Positions 1-8,165 of a DNA stretch of 31,668 nucleotides are shown piece after piece (within the stretch, counting starts at the first letter, position 1; each line of letters begins with the position of its first letter). A program made the translations under genes and the position numbers. A model generated the notes under the pieces. The model made no database searches, was not told the origin of the DNA, and saw only the letters and a program-made list of their open reading frames with translations. This stretch comes from JAAEQG01 sp023133475 (GTDB lineage: Bacteria; Planctomycetota; Phycisphaerae; UBA1845). Location of the stretch: the NCBI GenBank assembly GCA_030631415.1, contig DAOVLE010000032.1, positions 1 to 31,668 on the forward strand, read 5' to 3'.

Positions 1-17
1 GCAGTAGGGTCCGCTGT

Positions 18-114
18 GAGTTTGGGAATTTATCTCGCCACCGAGGATTCAACCCTTGTTATTAGCCCAAGAACGAGGATTTTCGGAAGCATTCGGCAAT
101 AAATTCCCAAACTC
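18..114. repeat. 16-bp perfect inverted repeat (97-bp hairpin-ended element)
   Basis: GAGTTTGGGAATTTAT at 18-33 is exactly complementary to ATAAATTCCCAAACTC at 99-114, with 65 nt between the arms. The element ends about 75 bp before the ATPase start codon. No coding sequence or flanking target duplication is visible. It could be a MITE-like element, a long-loop transcription terminator for a gene to the left, or a regulatory hairpin. The sequence alone does not decide between these. Confidence 0.6.
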
Positions 115-189
115 CGGGCGGATGTTTGACTAATCGTCGGCTTGCGTGTAAATTGAACATAGGAAGTTCAAAGTGGCAGGGCTAACGCG

Positions 190-1398
190 ATGATCAGTCG
201 ACATCTCTCCAAGACGCTGAAGGCGGCCGCCCGCGACTATCCGGTGGTGACCGTGACCGGACCACGTCAATCCGGCAAGACAACGCTCGTCCGGGCCGCT
301 TTCCCTCGGCACCGCTATGCCTCGCTGGAAGACCCCGACACACGCGCATTTGCCACGGAAGACCCACGCGGTTTCCTGGCGCAATTCCGCGGCAAGGTCA
401 TTTTGGACGAGGTGCAGCGAGCACCGGACCTGTTCTCGTACATCCAGGGGATCGTGGATCGAGAAGACCGATCGGGGCACTTCATTCTGTCCGGATCGCA
501 AAACTTCCTGCTGCTCAACCGCGTCAGCCAGAGCCTGGCCGGCCGCTGCGCGGTGTTGCGGCTGCTCCCATTCAGTCGTTCCGAGCTGATTGGCAAACCG
601 CTCAGGGATGTTGCCACATCGCTGCGGGGTCGTCAGTCCGGGGGTTCGACGGATCAGGACGCTACGGCGGATTTGTTCGGAACCCTGTTCGTCGGTGGCT
701 ACCCGAGGATCCACGACAAGGCACTTCAGCCGCAAACCTGGCTGGGGAACTACTACCAGACTTATCTCGAGCGCGACGTTCGTGACCTGCTCAACGTGGG
801 CGACATCGAGGGTTTCGGTCGGTTTGTGCGGCTGTGCGCGGGCCGCAGTGCACAGTTGCTGAACGCGTCGTCACTGGCCGCGGACGCCGGCATCTCTCAT
901 ACCACAGTGCGGCGGTGGTTATCGATCCTGGAAGCAAGTTTCATCATCTACATGCTGCGGCCGCACCACCGCAACTTCAACAAGCGCATGGTCAAGTCGC
1001 CGAAGCTCTACTTCCTCGATACGGGCCTGTTGTATTACCTGCTGAGAATTCAAAACGCTACGGACTTGGCCACGCACGCTGCGCGGGGTGCGATCTTTGA
1101 AACCTGGGTCGTGTCCGAGGCGCTGAAGAACTACTACAACCGGGGTATCGAGCCGGACATCTACTTCTGGCGTGATTCGGCGGGGCACGAGATCGACTTG
1201 CTGATCGACCGCGGGGCGAAGCAGATCCCGATCGAGGTCAAGTCGGGCCAGACGATCGCGAGCGATTTCTTCGCCGGTGTCGAATACTGGCGAAACCTTG
1301 CACGGCAACCAGACGACCCGGCAGGTCTCGTCTACGGCGGCGACACCTCATACACGCGGCGCCGTGTGTCGGTCGTGTCGTGGGCTGACTGGGCGTAG
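190..1398 (+). CDS. AAA family ATPase with DUF4143-like C-terminal domain
   Basis: This 402-aa protein has the usual layout of the AAA_14/DUF4143 family. Seen: a Walker A motif GPRQSGKTT near residues 24-32, a Walker B segment VILDEVQRAPDLF near 71-83, a sensor-like SGSQNF near 100, and a C-terminal part containing EIDLLIDRG followed by PIEVKSG, which resembles a PD-(D/E)xK nuclease-like core. A helix-turn-helix-like stretch (AADAGISHTTVRRWLSIL) lies in the middle. The ATG at 190 follows a GGCAGGG ribosome-binding site at about 9 nt. Known: these proteins are common, often mobile, and their substrates are mostly unknown. The gene stands alone and converges on the peptidase gene downstream. 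The family call is firm; the cellular role is not. Confidence 0.88.
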   Translation: MISRHLSKTLKAAARDYPVVTVTGPRQSGKTTLVRAAFPRHRYASLEDPDTRAFATEDPRGFLAQFRGKVILDEVQRAPDLFSYIQGIVDREDRSGHFILSGSQNFLLLNRVSQSLAGRCAVLRLLPFSRSELIGKPLRDVATSLRGRQSGGSTDQDATADLFGTLFVGGYPRIHDKALQPQTWLGNYYQTYLERDVRDLLNVGDIEGFGRFVRLCAGRSAQLLNASSLAADAGISHTTVRRWLSILEASFIIYMLRPHHRNFNKRMVKSPKLYFLDTGLLYYLLRIQNATDLATHAARGAIFETWVVSEALKNYYNRGIEPDIYFWRDSAGHEIDLLIDRGAKQIPIEVKSGQTIASDFFAGVEYWRNLARQPDDPAGLVYGGDTSYTRRRVSVVSWADWA

Positions 1399-1508
1399 TG
1401 CGATTGGTCGCCCCGTTGCGGCCGGTCGTGGGTTCTGGCACCGATGCGCAGCGGCCCCTGCACGGCCGGTGTTGCTCTGGCGCCGTCCGGTTGCGCGAAC
1501 TCGCCCTC

Positions 1509-4500
1509 TTAGGGGCCGATCATGGCTGCGGCAAACTCGGCGAAGTCAGCCAGGTCGATCCATCCGTCGGTGCCGATCATGTTGGCAGGGGCGCAGCCCG
1601 AACCCGCGACGATTTCCTGGTCGAAACACACTTGGAACTCCGCGAAGTCAGCCAAGTCGACGTCGGAGTCCCCGTCGCAGTTGCCGTTTCCGTGCGCGAC
1701 ACAACCGTCGGTGGTTTCATCGCACCATTGGCTGCCCGTGCACGGGTAGCTGCTGTCCTGGCACTCGCCGTACGCGTCGCAGGTTTCGCCGTTGCAGAAC
1801 AGGCAGTCACCGTCACCCAGGCAGTCGCACGCCGGACACGGTCCGCCACAGTCGATCAGGTCCTCGCCCTGGTTCAAGATGCCGTCGTCACAAGTCGGTC
1901 CTGATTCACACGTCAAGCCGGTGACCAGGAACGCGTCGAGACCAGACTCGTTGATGCTCTGTGGGTCGGCATCGTTGGTGTCGAAGCGCAGCTTCATCGT
2001 CGCGGTCAGGGTGACACCAGCCGCGTCGAGGTCGCCCTGCGTGATGGTGTGGGATCGCCAGCTCGCTCCGCTATTGGTGTCGTGCCTGGCGATTTCGCTC
2101 CACGGGCCGGCAATGCCGTTACTGCTGATCTCCACCAATAGGCGATCGGCACCGTCGGAGTCTGTCAGGCAAAGGTAGTAGTCGTAGCTAATGATGATAT
2201 CGCCGCCCGACAGGTCGAGGATCGGCGAATAAAGATACACCGCTCCGTCGTCGACGTCGGTGTTATACGGGTCGGGGTAGGACAGGTTGTTGTCGTTCTC
2301 GGTGAGCCAGCATTGCCCGCTGCCATCGGAGTCCGCCGCCGCCGCAAAGTACCAGTTTGGGTCGTTTACGGGTACGCCTCGTTGCCAGAAGCCGCTGGTG
2401 GCATCTCCATCGTCGCCGGTGGTCCAGCCCTGATCAGTCTCGAAGTCGTCCTCGAAGATCGTGACCAACTGGCCGACTGTCGCGGTGTACGTACTGGCCG
2501 GGGCGTCGGCGGGAGACACGACCGTCGTACCGAGGTCGCCCTGGGCGCTGATGTAGAATTCGGGCGTGTCATCGCACGTGGTCGCCGGCAGCGTTGCGTC
2601 GTAAAGGTCCCCCGTATCGTGAACCAGAATGGAGGTCAGGTATGTCCCGCCATCGTAGCGATAGTGGAGTGTGCCCGATCCGTCCACGTAGGACTCGCTG
2701 CGGTCCTCGATCTGCACCGTAAAGATCGTGGGCACACCCGGATCGAGGTATTCCGGTAGGCCGCCGGGGAAGGAGATGTTCAGTGCTGAGGCGGCGCTCA
2801 TTCCAAGATTGGGATTGCCCCACAGCGACCCCCACTCGAACATTTCGAACTTGTTGAAATACCACAGTCCGTTGATGTACATCTCCCGGAGTGCTCGCTG
2901 GTGAGCCTGCCCCTGCGTGTAGTCGCCGGAGGTCACGTACGTCGTGAAGAAGTAGTCCAGTGACTGGCTGGATCCGTCGTATGGGTCATTCCAGCTGCCA
3001 CATCCGAACGCGCCCTTGTTCGAGCCGACGAATCCGACTCCACCCTGCTGGAGCATCGCCTGACCGATGTTGAAAAAGTCCGTGTCGCAGTTGCTGCACG
3101 CATCCGCGAAGATAATGGCTGGATAATTATCGTTTAGGTGCGGGCATGTGTCGTTCGACACAAACGCATCGCCGGTACCGTGACCGATTTTGGATGAAGT
3201 TGGCGTGCCGTGCCCGGCCCAGTTGACGAAGGCATACGTGCCTGTGGACCAGACGTCCCGGACGTTGTTCCACGTCAGGTTGTAATCCATTGTATAGGTG
3301 GAATACCCCTGTTCGTACATTCGGGTCATCGTCCAGTCTGACATCCACGGCTGATCGACTTTCGCTTCCATCAGCACGGCGTTGTCCGTGCGCGGATCGG
3401 GGGTGTCCCAGAAGAACGCACCAAGAAGCAGGATGTTCTTCTTGAAAGCCGGATCGTTGTTCTGTTCGTAGGCGACGGACTTCTCACAGATGTGCTGGAC
3501 CGTTGATTCGCTGCTCCATGGGATGCGACCGACGTTGACTTCCGTATAGAAATCGATGGGATCCTCGTTTTCACCCCATTGATGATCGCCGTCGGCGTCC
3601 CACGACTCGCTATCAGGAAGGGAAAGCTCGGCATAGTAGTAGTCGGTCTCCGGCGCGCCGCAGCCGAGATCCTGCGACGTGCGGCGCATCGGTACGTCAT
3701 CGTAGTGGCCTACGAGAAGCACGTCCTCAATGCCCCATTCGCCCGAAGGGTATTTGTCGCGCAGGAAGTTCCGCATGTTTTCCGCCAGATCGTATCCCCC
3801 GCTGTAATTGGTATTGATCCATGTGGTGGTCACCACCTGAACGGTACGACCTTTGGCCGTCTCCCAGTTCACCAACGGCGTCACCGACGAGGTCAACGAA
3901 TCCAGCGTGATGATAACGAAATCGTGAAGACCTCTACTCGTTGTTGCACCTCGCGGATACCACTGCTCCGCCTGAGCGTAGTTGACGATGAGATTTCTTG
4001 CGACTCGCTCGGTTCGTTCCAGGTTGTCAACGATTGCATCGCCCGACCGTTGCGTCAACCGGTAGTTCACGTGGAGGGTGATTTCCGGATAGTACACTAA
4101 CTGCTTCGCTAAAGGACGGTAAACAAGCGGAGTGACCCTCACGTCTACCAGGTTGTGCTTTCTGTACCCGGCGGTGCGGACGAATTCCACAACATTGCCG
4201 GGATATGCCTCGTTGCTATCGTAAACCGCGGTGTAGTTCGCTTCGTAGCGCTTGAGGGCTTTTGCGTAGGCGACCGGGTCTTCCTGACCGATCACCCTGG
4301 CCATGGGCGTGGGAGATACGTCGTAGACGCCGGGAAGAACGATGCCCTTGCCGGCATCGAAGTTCACGTCGACCACCTCGGTCCCGGGGGGAATCGCCAC
4401 GATGAAGATCTTCGAAGGTAGTTTGGGTTCTCCTGCCACCGGCTGGCGACCGAAACCTTCGATCGTGACCTCATGTCCCTGCGCCGTGCGCGTAATCTCA

Positions 4501-4685
4501 GACGCGCCGACTGGAATCATTACGCTGACCGTCTGTTGCTCGTCCGAGTTCGCAAGGATGGCGCTCGGAGGTTGCGCGTCGACCGGCGTTGCCCCGATCC
4601 ACGTTGCTGCTACGACCAGCAAAACCCCCAGTGCTCCAACTCCAATGACGCGAGGTCCGGTTCCAAGTTCCGTTGAATTCCCCAT
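1509..4685 (-). CDS. secreted gingipain-like cysteine peptidase (family C25) with dockerin-like tail
   Basis: The start is the ATG at 4685, preceded by AGAGAGGA at about 8 nt. Longer in-frame starts would place charged residues before the signal peptide. The protein is about 1058 aa. Seen, in order: a signal peptide (residues 1-38, hydrophobic core, ending near VDAQ); a C25 propeptide-like region (about 45-240); a C25 catalytic region (about 250-640) with candidate catalytic His492 in WAGHG and Cys530 in DACSNC; a beta-sandwich/MAM-like domain (about 745-925, beginning DDFETDQGW); a Cys-rich segment starting CDDGILNQGED; and a C-terminal pair of EF-hand-like loops (DGDSDVDLADFAEF and DGWIDLADFAEF) like dockerin type I. 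Known: C25 enzymes are secreted endopeptidases acting on Arg or Lys bonds. Inferred: it is exported and held by, or assembled through, its Ca-binding tail. Specificity cannot be read from the sequence. Confidence 0.88.
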   Translation of the reverse strand: MGNSTELGTGPRVIGVGALGVLLVVAATWIGATPVDAQPPSAILANSDEQQTVSVMIPVGASEITRTAQGHEVTIEGFGRQPVAGEPKLPSKIFIVAIPPGTEVVDVNFDAGKGIVLPGVYDVSPTPMARVIGQEDPVAYAKALKRYEANYTAVYDSNEAYPGNVVEFVRTAGYRKHNLVDVRVTPLVYRPLAKQLVYYPEITLHVNYRLTQRSGDAIVDNLERTERVARNLIVNYAQAEQWYPRGATTSRGLHDFVIITLDSLTSSVTPLVNWETAKGRTVQVVTTTWINTNYSGGYDLAENMRNFLRDKYPSGEWGIEDVLLVGHYDDVPMRRTSQDLGCGAPETDYYYAELSLPDSESWDADGDHQWGENEDPIDFYTEVNVGRIPWSSESTVQHICEKSVAYEQNNDPAFKKNILLLGAFFWDTPDPRTDNAVLMEAKVDQPWMSDWTMTRMYEQGYSTYTMDYNLTWNNVRDVWSTGTYAFVNWAGHGTPTSSKIGHGTGDAFVSNDTCPHLNDNYPAIIFADACSNCDTDFFNIGQAMLQQGGVGFVGSNKGAFGCGSWNDPYDGSSQSLDYFFTTYVTSGDYTQGQAHQRALREMYINGLWYFNKFEMFEWGSLWGNPNLGMSAASALNISFPGGLPEYLDPGVPTIFTVQIEDRSESYVDGSGTLHYRYDGGTYLTSILVHDTGDLYDATLPATTCDDTPEFYISAQGDLGTTVVSPADAPASTYTATVGQLVTIFEDDFETDQGWTTGDDGDATSGFWQRGVPVNDPNWYFAAAADSDGSGQCWLTENDNNLSYPDPYNTDVDDGAVYLYSPILDLSGGDIIISYDYYLCLTDSDGADRLLVEISSNGIAGPWSEIARHDTNSGASWRSHTITQGDLDAAGVTLTATMKLRFDTNDADPQSINESGLDAFLVTGLTCESGPTCDDGILNQGEDLIDCGGPCPACDCLGDGDCLFCNGETCDAYGECQDSSYPCTGSQWCDETTDGCVAHGNGNCDGDSDVDLADFAEFQVCFDQEIVAGSGCAPANMIGTDGWIDLADFAEFAAAMIGP

Positions 4686-4986
4686 CTTCGGTTTCCTCTC
4701 TGTAACGGAAGCTACAATGCCAACCTCTGTACGAACTGTCCGCACAACACTGTCCCATACTGCCACACGCCTGACCCCTGCGATACAGGGCGATTACGTC
4801 GCCACGTTTCGGGCGCAAGAGTCAATACCGCACGCAGGTGATCCACCTTCTCATGATTGCCTCCTAGCTTTACAAACACGCGCTGCCCGTCGTCGGTGGG
4901 TCGAGCGATGCCGCCGCCCAGCCGGACTGCATGCGTGAAATCTCTCTTAGTGTATCAGAGTAACTGCCGTAGAAGAAAAACTATAA
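4686..4986. other. intergenic region upstream of the C25 peptidase gene
   Basis: This 300-bp stretch must hold the promoter of the peptidase gene (minus strand). I see the ribosome-binding site next to the start and a TTGACT-like hexamer on the minus strand near 4825, but no convincing -10 partner. No RNA gene or clear repeat was found. Confidence 0.4.
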
Positions 4987-5196
4987 CCGAAAGTCGTTGA
5001 TGGCGGGTGTGGCAAGTGCGCCGTCACCGCCGAATTGCTGGAGCGATGTCGCCCGGTACTCCGGAAAGCCCCGCGAAGTATCGAGTACCAGCCCGAGGAG
5101 CTACTCGATCGCATCCCGGATCTGCTTGATCTCGCGCTGGCGACCGAACAGAGGAAGATGCAACTGCTGTCGGGACCTTTCACTTCTCTCGGCTGA
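4987..5196 (+). pseudogene. unrecognised 69-codon open frame, probably a gene remnant
   Basis: This frame runs from just after an in-frame TAA to a TGA at 5194-5196. It has no ATG or GTG start; a TTG at about residue 17 is the only common alternative. The composition looks protein-like: charged, leucine-rich helices such as ELLERCRPVLRKAPRS, then EELLDRIPDLLDLALATEQ, and two cysteines in GGCGKCAV. Its stop codon abuts the ATG at 5197 of the next frame. I do not recognise the family. It may be a decayed partner or a displaced piece of the CARF-like gene that follows. Confidence 0.35.
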
Positions 5197-5229
5197 ATGC
5201 GTCTATTCGCCCAGATAGAGTTTTCACTG

Positions 5230-5451
5230 ATGTCACGTGTGCTGATCACATGGATTGGGCTGCAGGATCTGCAGTTCTCACGTTCACGATCGGAGACGGA
5301 GATCAGCCCGGTCTTCCGTCTGGTGCTAAAACAAGTTTTCGACCACATATACTTCTTGAACGACATTACTCCTGAACGAGCACAGCAAGCGGAAGGATTC
5401 GCACCGACCGACTATGTAACATGGCTTCAAGCCGAAACAGGCTCTGGCTAG
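5230..5451 (+). pseudogene. truncated N-terminal fragment of a CARF/RtcR-like regulator
   Basis: About 73 residues from the ATG at 5230; the frame is open from an ATG at 5197. Seen: it opens MSRVLITWIGLQDL, a first beta strand and loop, followed by a segment FDHIYFLNDITPERAQQ and YVTWLQAETG. From memory, this matches the start of CARF (Rossmann-like) sensor domains in RtcR-type sigma-54 activators, where a strand, a D-L loop and a second strand ending LL(S/N)D occur in this order. Known: CARF-type RtcR controls RNA repair operons. The stop at 5449-5451 removes the rest of the sensor and any AAA and DNA-binding domains, so it is probably non-functional. It lies only about 35 bp from the left 22-bp repeat. 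The alternative is an unrelated short protein. Confidence 0.45.
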
Positions 5452-5484
5452 AGATCAGGAGGTCTGAAGTGGCCACCACGTGGC

Positions 5485-5506
5485 GACTGACCCACTTTTG
5501 ACCCAC
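5485..5506. repeat. left copy of 22-bp direct repeat bounding the RNA repair cassette
   Basis: The sequence begins GACTGACCCACTT and ends TTGACCCAC. It matches 19044-19065 in the same orientation with one mismatch (T/C at position 13). Each copy contains two spaced TGACCCAC octamers. Flanking bases do not match. It lies in the 106 bp between the CARF-like fragment and the pnkp stop codon. Possible attachment site or shared regulatory motif. Confidence 0.6.
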
Positions 5507-5557
5507 GTCGGAATCAAGCCTGCCCCAGTCGTTGAAACCGTGTTCCGGCGCGAACGT

Positions 5558-8149
5558 TCATAGCCTCGGATCAACCGGCTCGCTCTCAAGAGCCAGGACG
5601 CCGAAGACGCACTCGTGGACGCGGCGGAGCGGTTCGCGCCGGACGAAGCGTTCGAGACTCTCCATGCCGAGGGCGAATTCGCGCAGCGCGAGCGACCGCT
5701 TCGCACTCAGCGAACGCTTACGCAGCCTGTCGAGATGCTCGTCCGCGGTATAGTCCGCGCCGTAGATGATCCGCAGGTATTCCCGACCGCGGCACTTCAG
5801 GGCCGGCTGGACGAGACCGTTCTTTCCTTTTCCGATGAAGGCCAGCGGTTTGACGACCATGCCTTCCCCGCCGCGCCCGGTCAGCTCCGACCACCATCGG
5901 CATCCCTCTTGTTCACTCTGCGGGGCACCGAGATCAACCAGCCGGCTCGGCGTCGCCAGCAGCAATCCATCCTCGGCAGCGCAAAGCCGGGCAAGCGTCT
6001 CCATGTGCCACGTGTGATCCTTGTCCGTGTGGACCGCGCCTTCGCTGGCGAGGATGTGGAACGGTGCGAGCTTCAAGTCGGAGACGGACGCAACCGGCCA
6101 GCAGTATTGGCGGTAGGCGTCCACGAACTTCGACGAGCAATCGCCCTTGGCACGATATCGTTCGAGTAGTCCGTTTAGGTTGCAGCCGCGTTCGGCCGTC
6201 AGAGCAAGAGCGTCAACGACATCGGGAACGGCAGCGCGTGCGGCAGCACCGACAGCAGCATACTGACTGCGAAGCAACTCTTGGGCTTTGGCCGACCACG
6301 GCATCAGCTCGCAATCCAGGCAAAGCCAATCGGTGTTGAACTCCTGCCACAGCCCCGCCCGCTCGATTGCAGCATTGATCCGCTGCAAGAACTCAGCCTC
6401 GACCGCATCGTTGTTGAAAAAGCGCCGTCCGGTCCGCGTGTAGCAAGTGCCGATGCCTTCGTCGGTCACTCCGAAGCGCGCCCGTGATACGTCCTCGTCG
6501 CGGCAGACGATCACCACGGCACGCGAACCCATGTGTTTCTCTTCGCAGATCACCTGCTCGATGCGCTGACGTCGAAAGTAGGAAAACGCTTCGGTCGGAT
6601 GTTCCAGTAAGCCCGGTTCCTTGGATGTTTCGCTCGGCGACATCGTTGGCGGCAGGTAGATCAGCCACTTCGGGTTGACCGCGAACCGGCTCATGACCTC
6701 CAGCGCGGCGATGCTGTTTTCCTCGCGGATCGTCACGCTGCTGCGCAGGCGGGTCGTAATGATCCGCTTGCCTGTTACGTCGCTGATGTCGAGTAGGTCG
6801 TCATGTTCCTGCTGTGCCGTCAGCGCCGAGTCGGTCGCGTCGCCGACGGGAAACGGTTTCGCCGGCTCACAGTAGACTCTTGCGGACGGGACGAAAACCA
6901 GTTCACGCTCCGGGTATCGAAGCGCCGCAAGCTTGCCGCCGAACACGCAACCGGCGTCGATGCTGATGGTGCGGTTGAGCCATTCCGGCTCCGGCACCGG
7001 AGTGTGGCCATAGACGACCGACGCGCGTCCGCGATACTCGGACGCCCAATCGTAGCGAACCGGCAGGCCGAACTCGTCAGTCTCACCGGTCGTCTCGCCG
7101 TAGAGCGCGAACTCACGCACCTTCCCTGATCCGCGACCCTGCATCTCCTCCTTCATCCCCGCGTGCGCGACGACGATCTTGCCGTCGTCCAACACATAGT
7201 GGCTTACGAGCGAGTAGATGAAATCGGCCAGTTGGTCGCGGAATGCCGGAGCGACGTCCTCCGGCAGCGCGTCAAGCTCTTCCGCTGTTTGTGCAAGGCC
7301 ATGCGTTAGCTGTACGTTCTTACCGCGCAGCAGACGGTTGAGCTTCATGTCATGGTTGCCGGGAACGCACAAGGCATAACCAGCCCGGACCATGTTGTGA
7401 ACAAGTCGGAAACAGTCGAGGACGCGCGGACCGCGATCACCGATGTCGCCAAGGAATACCGCCTTTCGCCCTTCGGGATGGCCGTATACGGGACCGCTGT
7501 CGAGCGTCAGCCCCTCTCGCCGTTCCGTGACTTCGTAGCCGAGATCGCCCAGCAGAGTTTCCAACTCATCGCAACAGCCGTGCAAGTCGCCGATGATGTC
7601 AAACGGGCCGTGTTCGTTTCTGAGGTCGCTGTAGAGCGGCGTGCGCTCAATCGCGCTGATGGCCTCGACCTCCTCTACGGAACTCAGCTTGTGGATATGG
7701 CGGAATCCCTCACGTTTCAGCCCGCGGAGGCCCCGACGCATCTGGCTGATTTGCTGAACAACGACGCGCGGGCCGAAGTTGCGGTCCGGCCGATTACGGT
7801 TTCGCTCGATGCAGACATTCTTGGGAATGTCCAACACGAAAGCGACGGGCAGGCAGTGAAACTCCCGCGCCAAGGCGACCAGCGGTTTGCGATCTTCCGG
7901 CCTGATGTTGGTCGCGTCCACCACGGTGAGCTTCCCGGCAGCCAATCGCTTGCGGGCAATGAAGTGCAACACCTCGAAGGCGTCGTTGGTGGCGGCCTGG
8001 TCGTTCTCGTGATCGGACACGAGTCCACGGCAGTAGTCGCTCGACAACACCTCGGTCGGCTTGAAGTGCTTGCGCGCAAACGACGACTTGCCCGAACCCG
8101 ACGGGCCGATGAGGACAACGAGAGATAATTCTGGAATCGTAAGCGTCAT
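5558..8149 (-). CDS. pnkp: polynucleotide kinase-phosphatase-ligase Pnkp (RNA repair)
   Basis: From the ATG at 8149 (AGGA 5 nt upstream, 16 nt after the preceding stop) the protein is 863 aa, close to the roughly 870 aa of Clostridium thermocellum Pnkp. Seen: an N-terminal kinase P-loop GPSGSGKSS (residues 15-23); a metallophosphoesterase domain with GDLHG (about 187-191), GDIGDRGP (about 234-241), GNHD (264-267), AHAG and YGHTP; and a C-terminal ligase/adenylyltransferase domain with EEKHMG, where Lys538 is the expected nucleotide-accepting lysine. The C-terminus ends in the family-typical REPLRRVHECVFG. Known: it phosphorylates 5'-OH ends, removes 2',3'-cyclic or 3' phosphates, and joins ends only when Hen1 is present. 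All catalytic motifs look intact. It is the last gene of the minus-strand cassette. Confidence 0.95.
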   Translation of the reverse strand: MTLTIPELSLVVLIGPSGSGKSSFARKHFKPTEVLSSDYCRGLVSDHENDQAATNDAFEVLHFIARKRLAAGKLTVVDATNIRPEDRKPLVALAREFHCLPVAFVLDIPKNVCIERNRNRPDRNFGPRVVVQQISQMRRGLRGLKREGFRHIHKLSSVEEVEAISAIERTPLYSDLRNEHGPFDIIGDLHGCCDELETLLGDLGYEVTERREGLTLDSGPVYGHPEGRKAVFLGDIGDRGPRVLDCFRLVHNMVRAGYALCVPGNHDMKLNRLLRGKNVQLTHGLAQTAEELDALPEDVAPAFRDQLADFIYSLVSHYVLDDGKIVVAHAGMKEEMQGRGSGKVREFALYGETTGETDEFGLPVRYDWASEYRGRASVVYGHTPVPEPEWLNRTISIDAGCVFGGKLAALRYPERELVFVPSARVYCEPAKPFPVGDATDSALTAQQEHDDLLDISDVTGKRIITTRLRSSVTIREENSIAALEVMSRFAVNPKWLIYLPPTMSPSETSKEPGLLEHPTEAFSYFRRQRIEQVICEEKHMGSRAVVIVCRDEDVSRARFGVTDEGIGTCYTRTGRRFFNNDAVEAEFLQRINAAIERAGLWQEFNTDWLCLDCELMPWSAKAQELLRSQYAAVGAAARAAVPDVVDALALTAERGCNLNGLLERYRAKGDCSSKFVDAYRQYCWPVASVSDLKLAPFHILASEGAVHTDKDHTWHMETLARLCAAEDGLLLATPSRLVDLGAPQSEQEGCRWWSELTGRGGEGMVVKPLAFIGKGKNGLVQPALKCRGREYLRIIYGADYTADEHLDRLRKRSLSAKRSLALREFALGMESLERFVRREPLRRVHECVFGVLALESEPVDPRL

Positions 8150-8165
8150 CACAATCCTGAAGATT

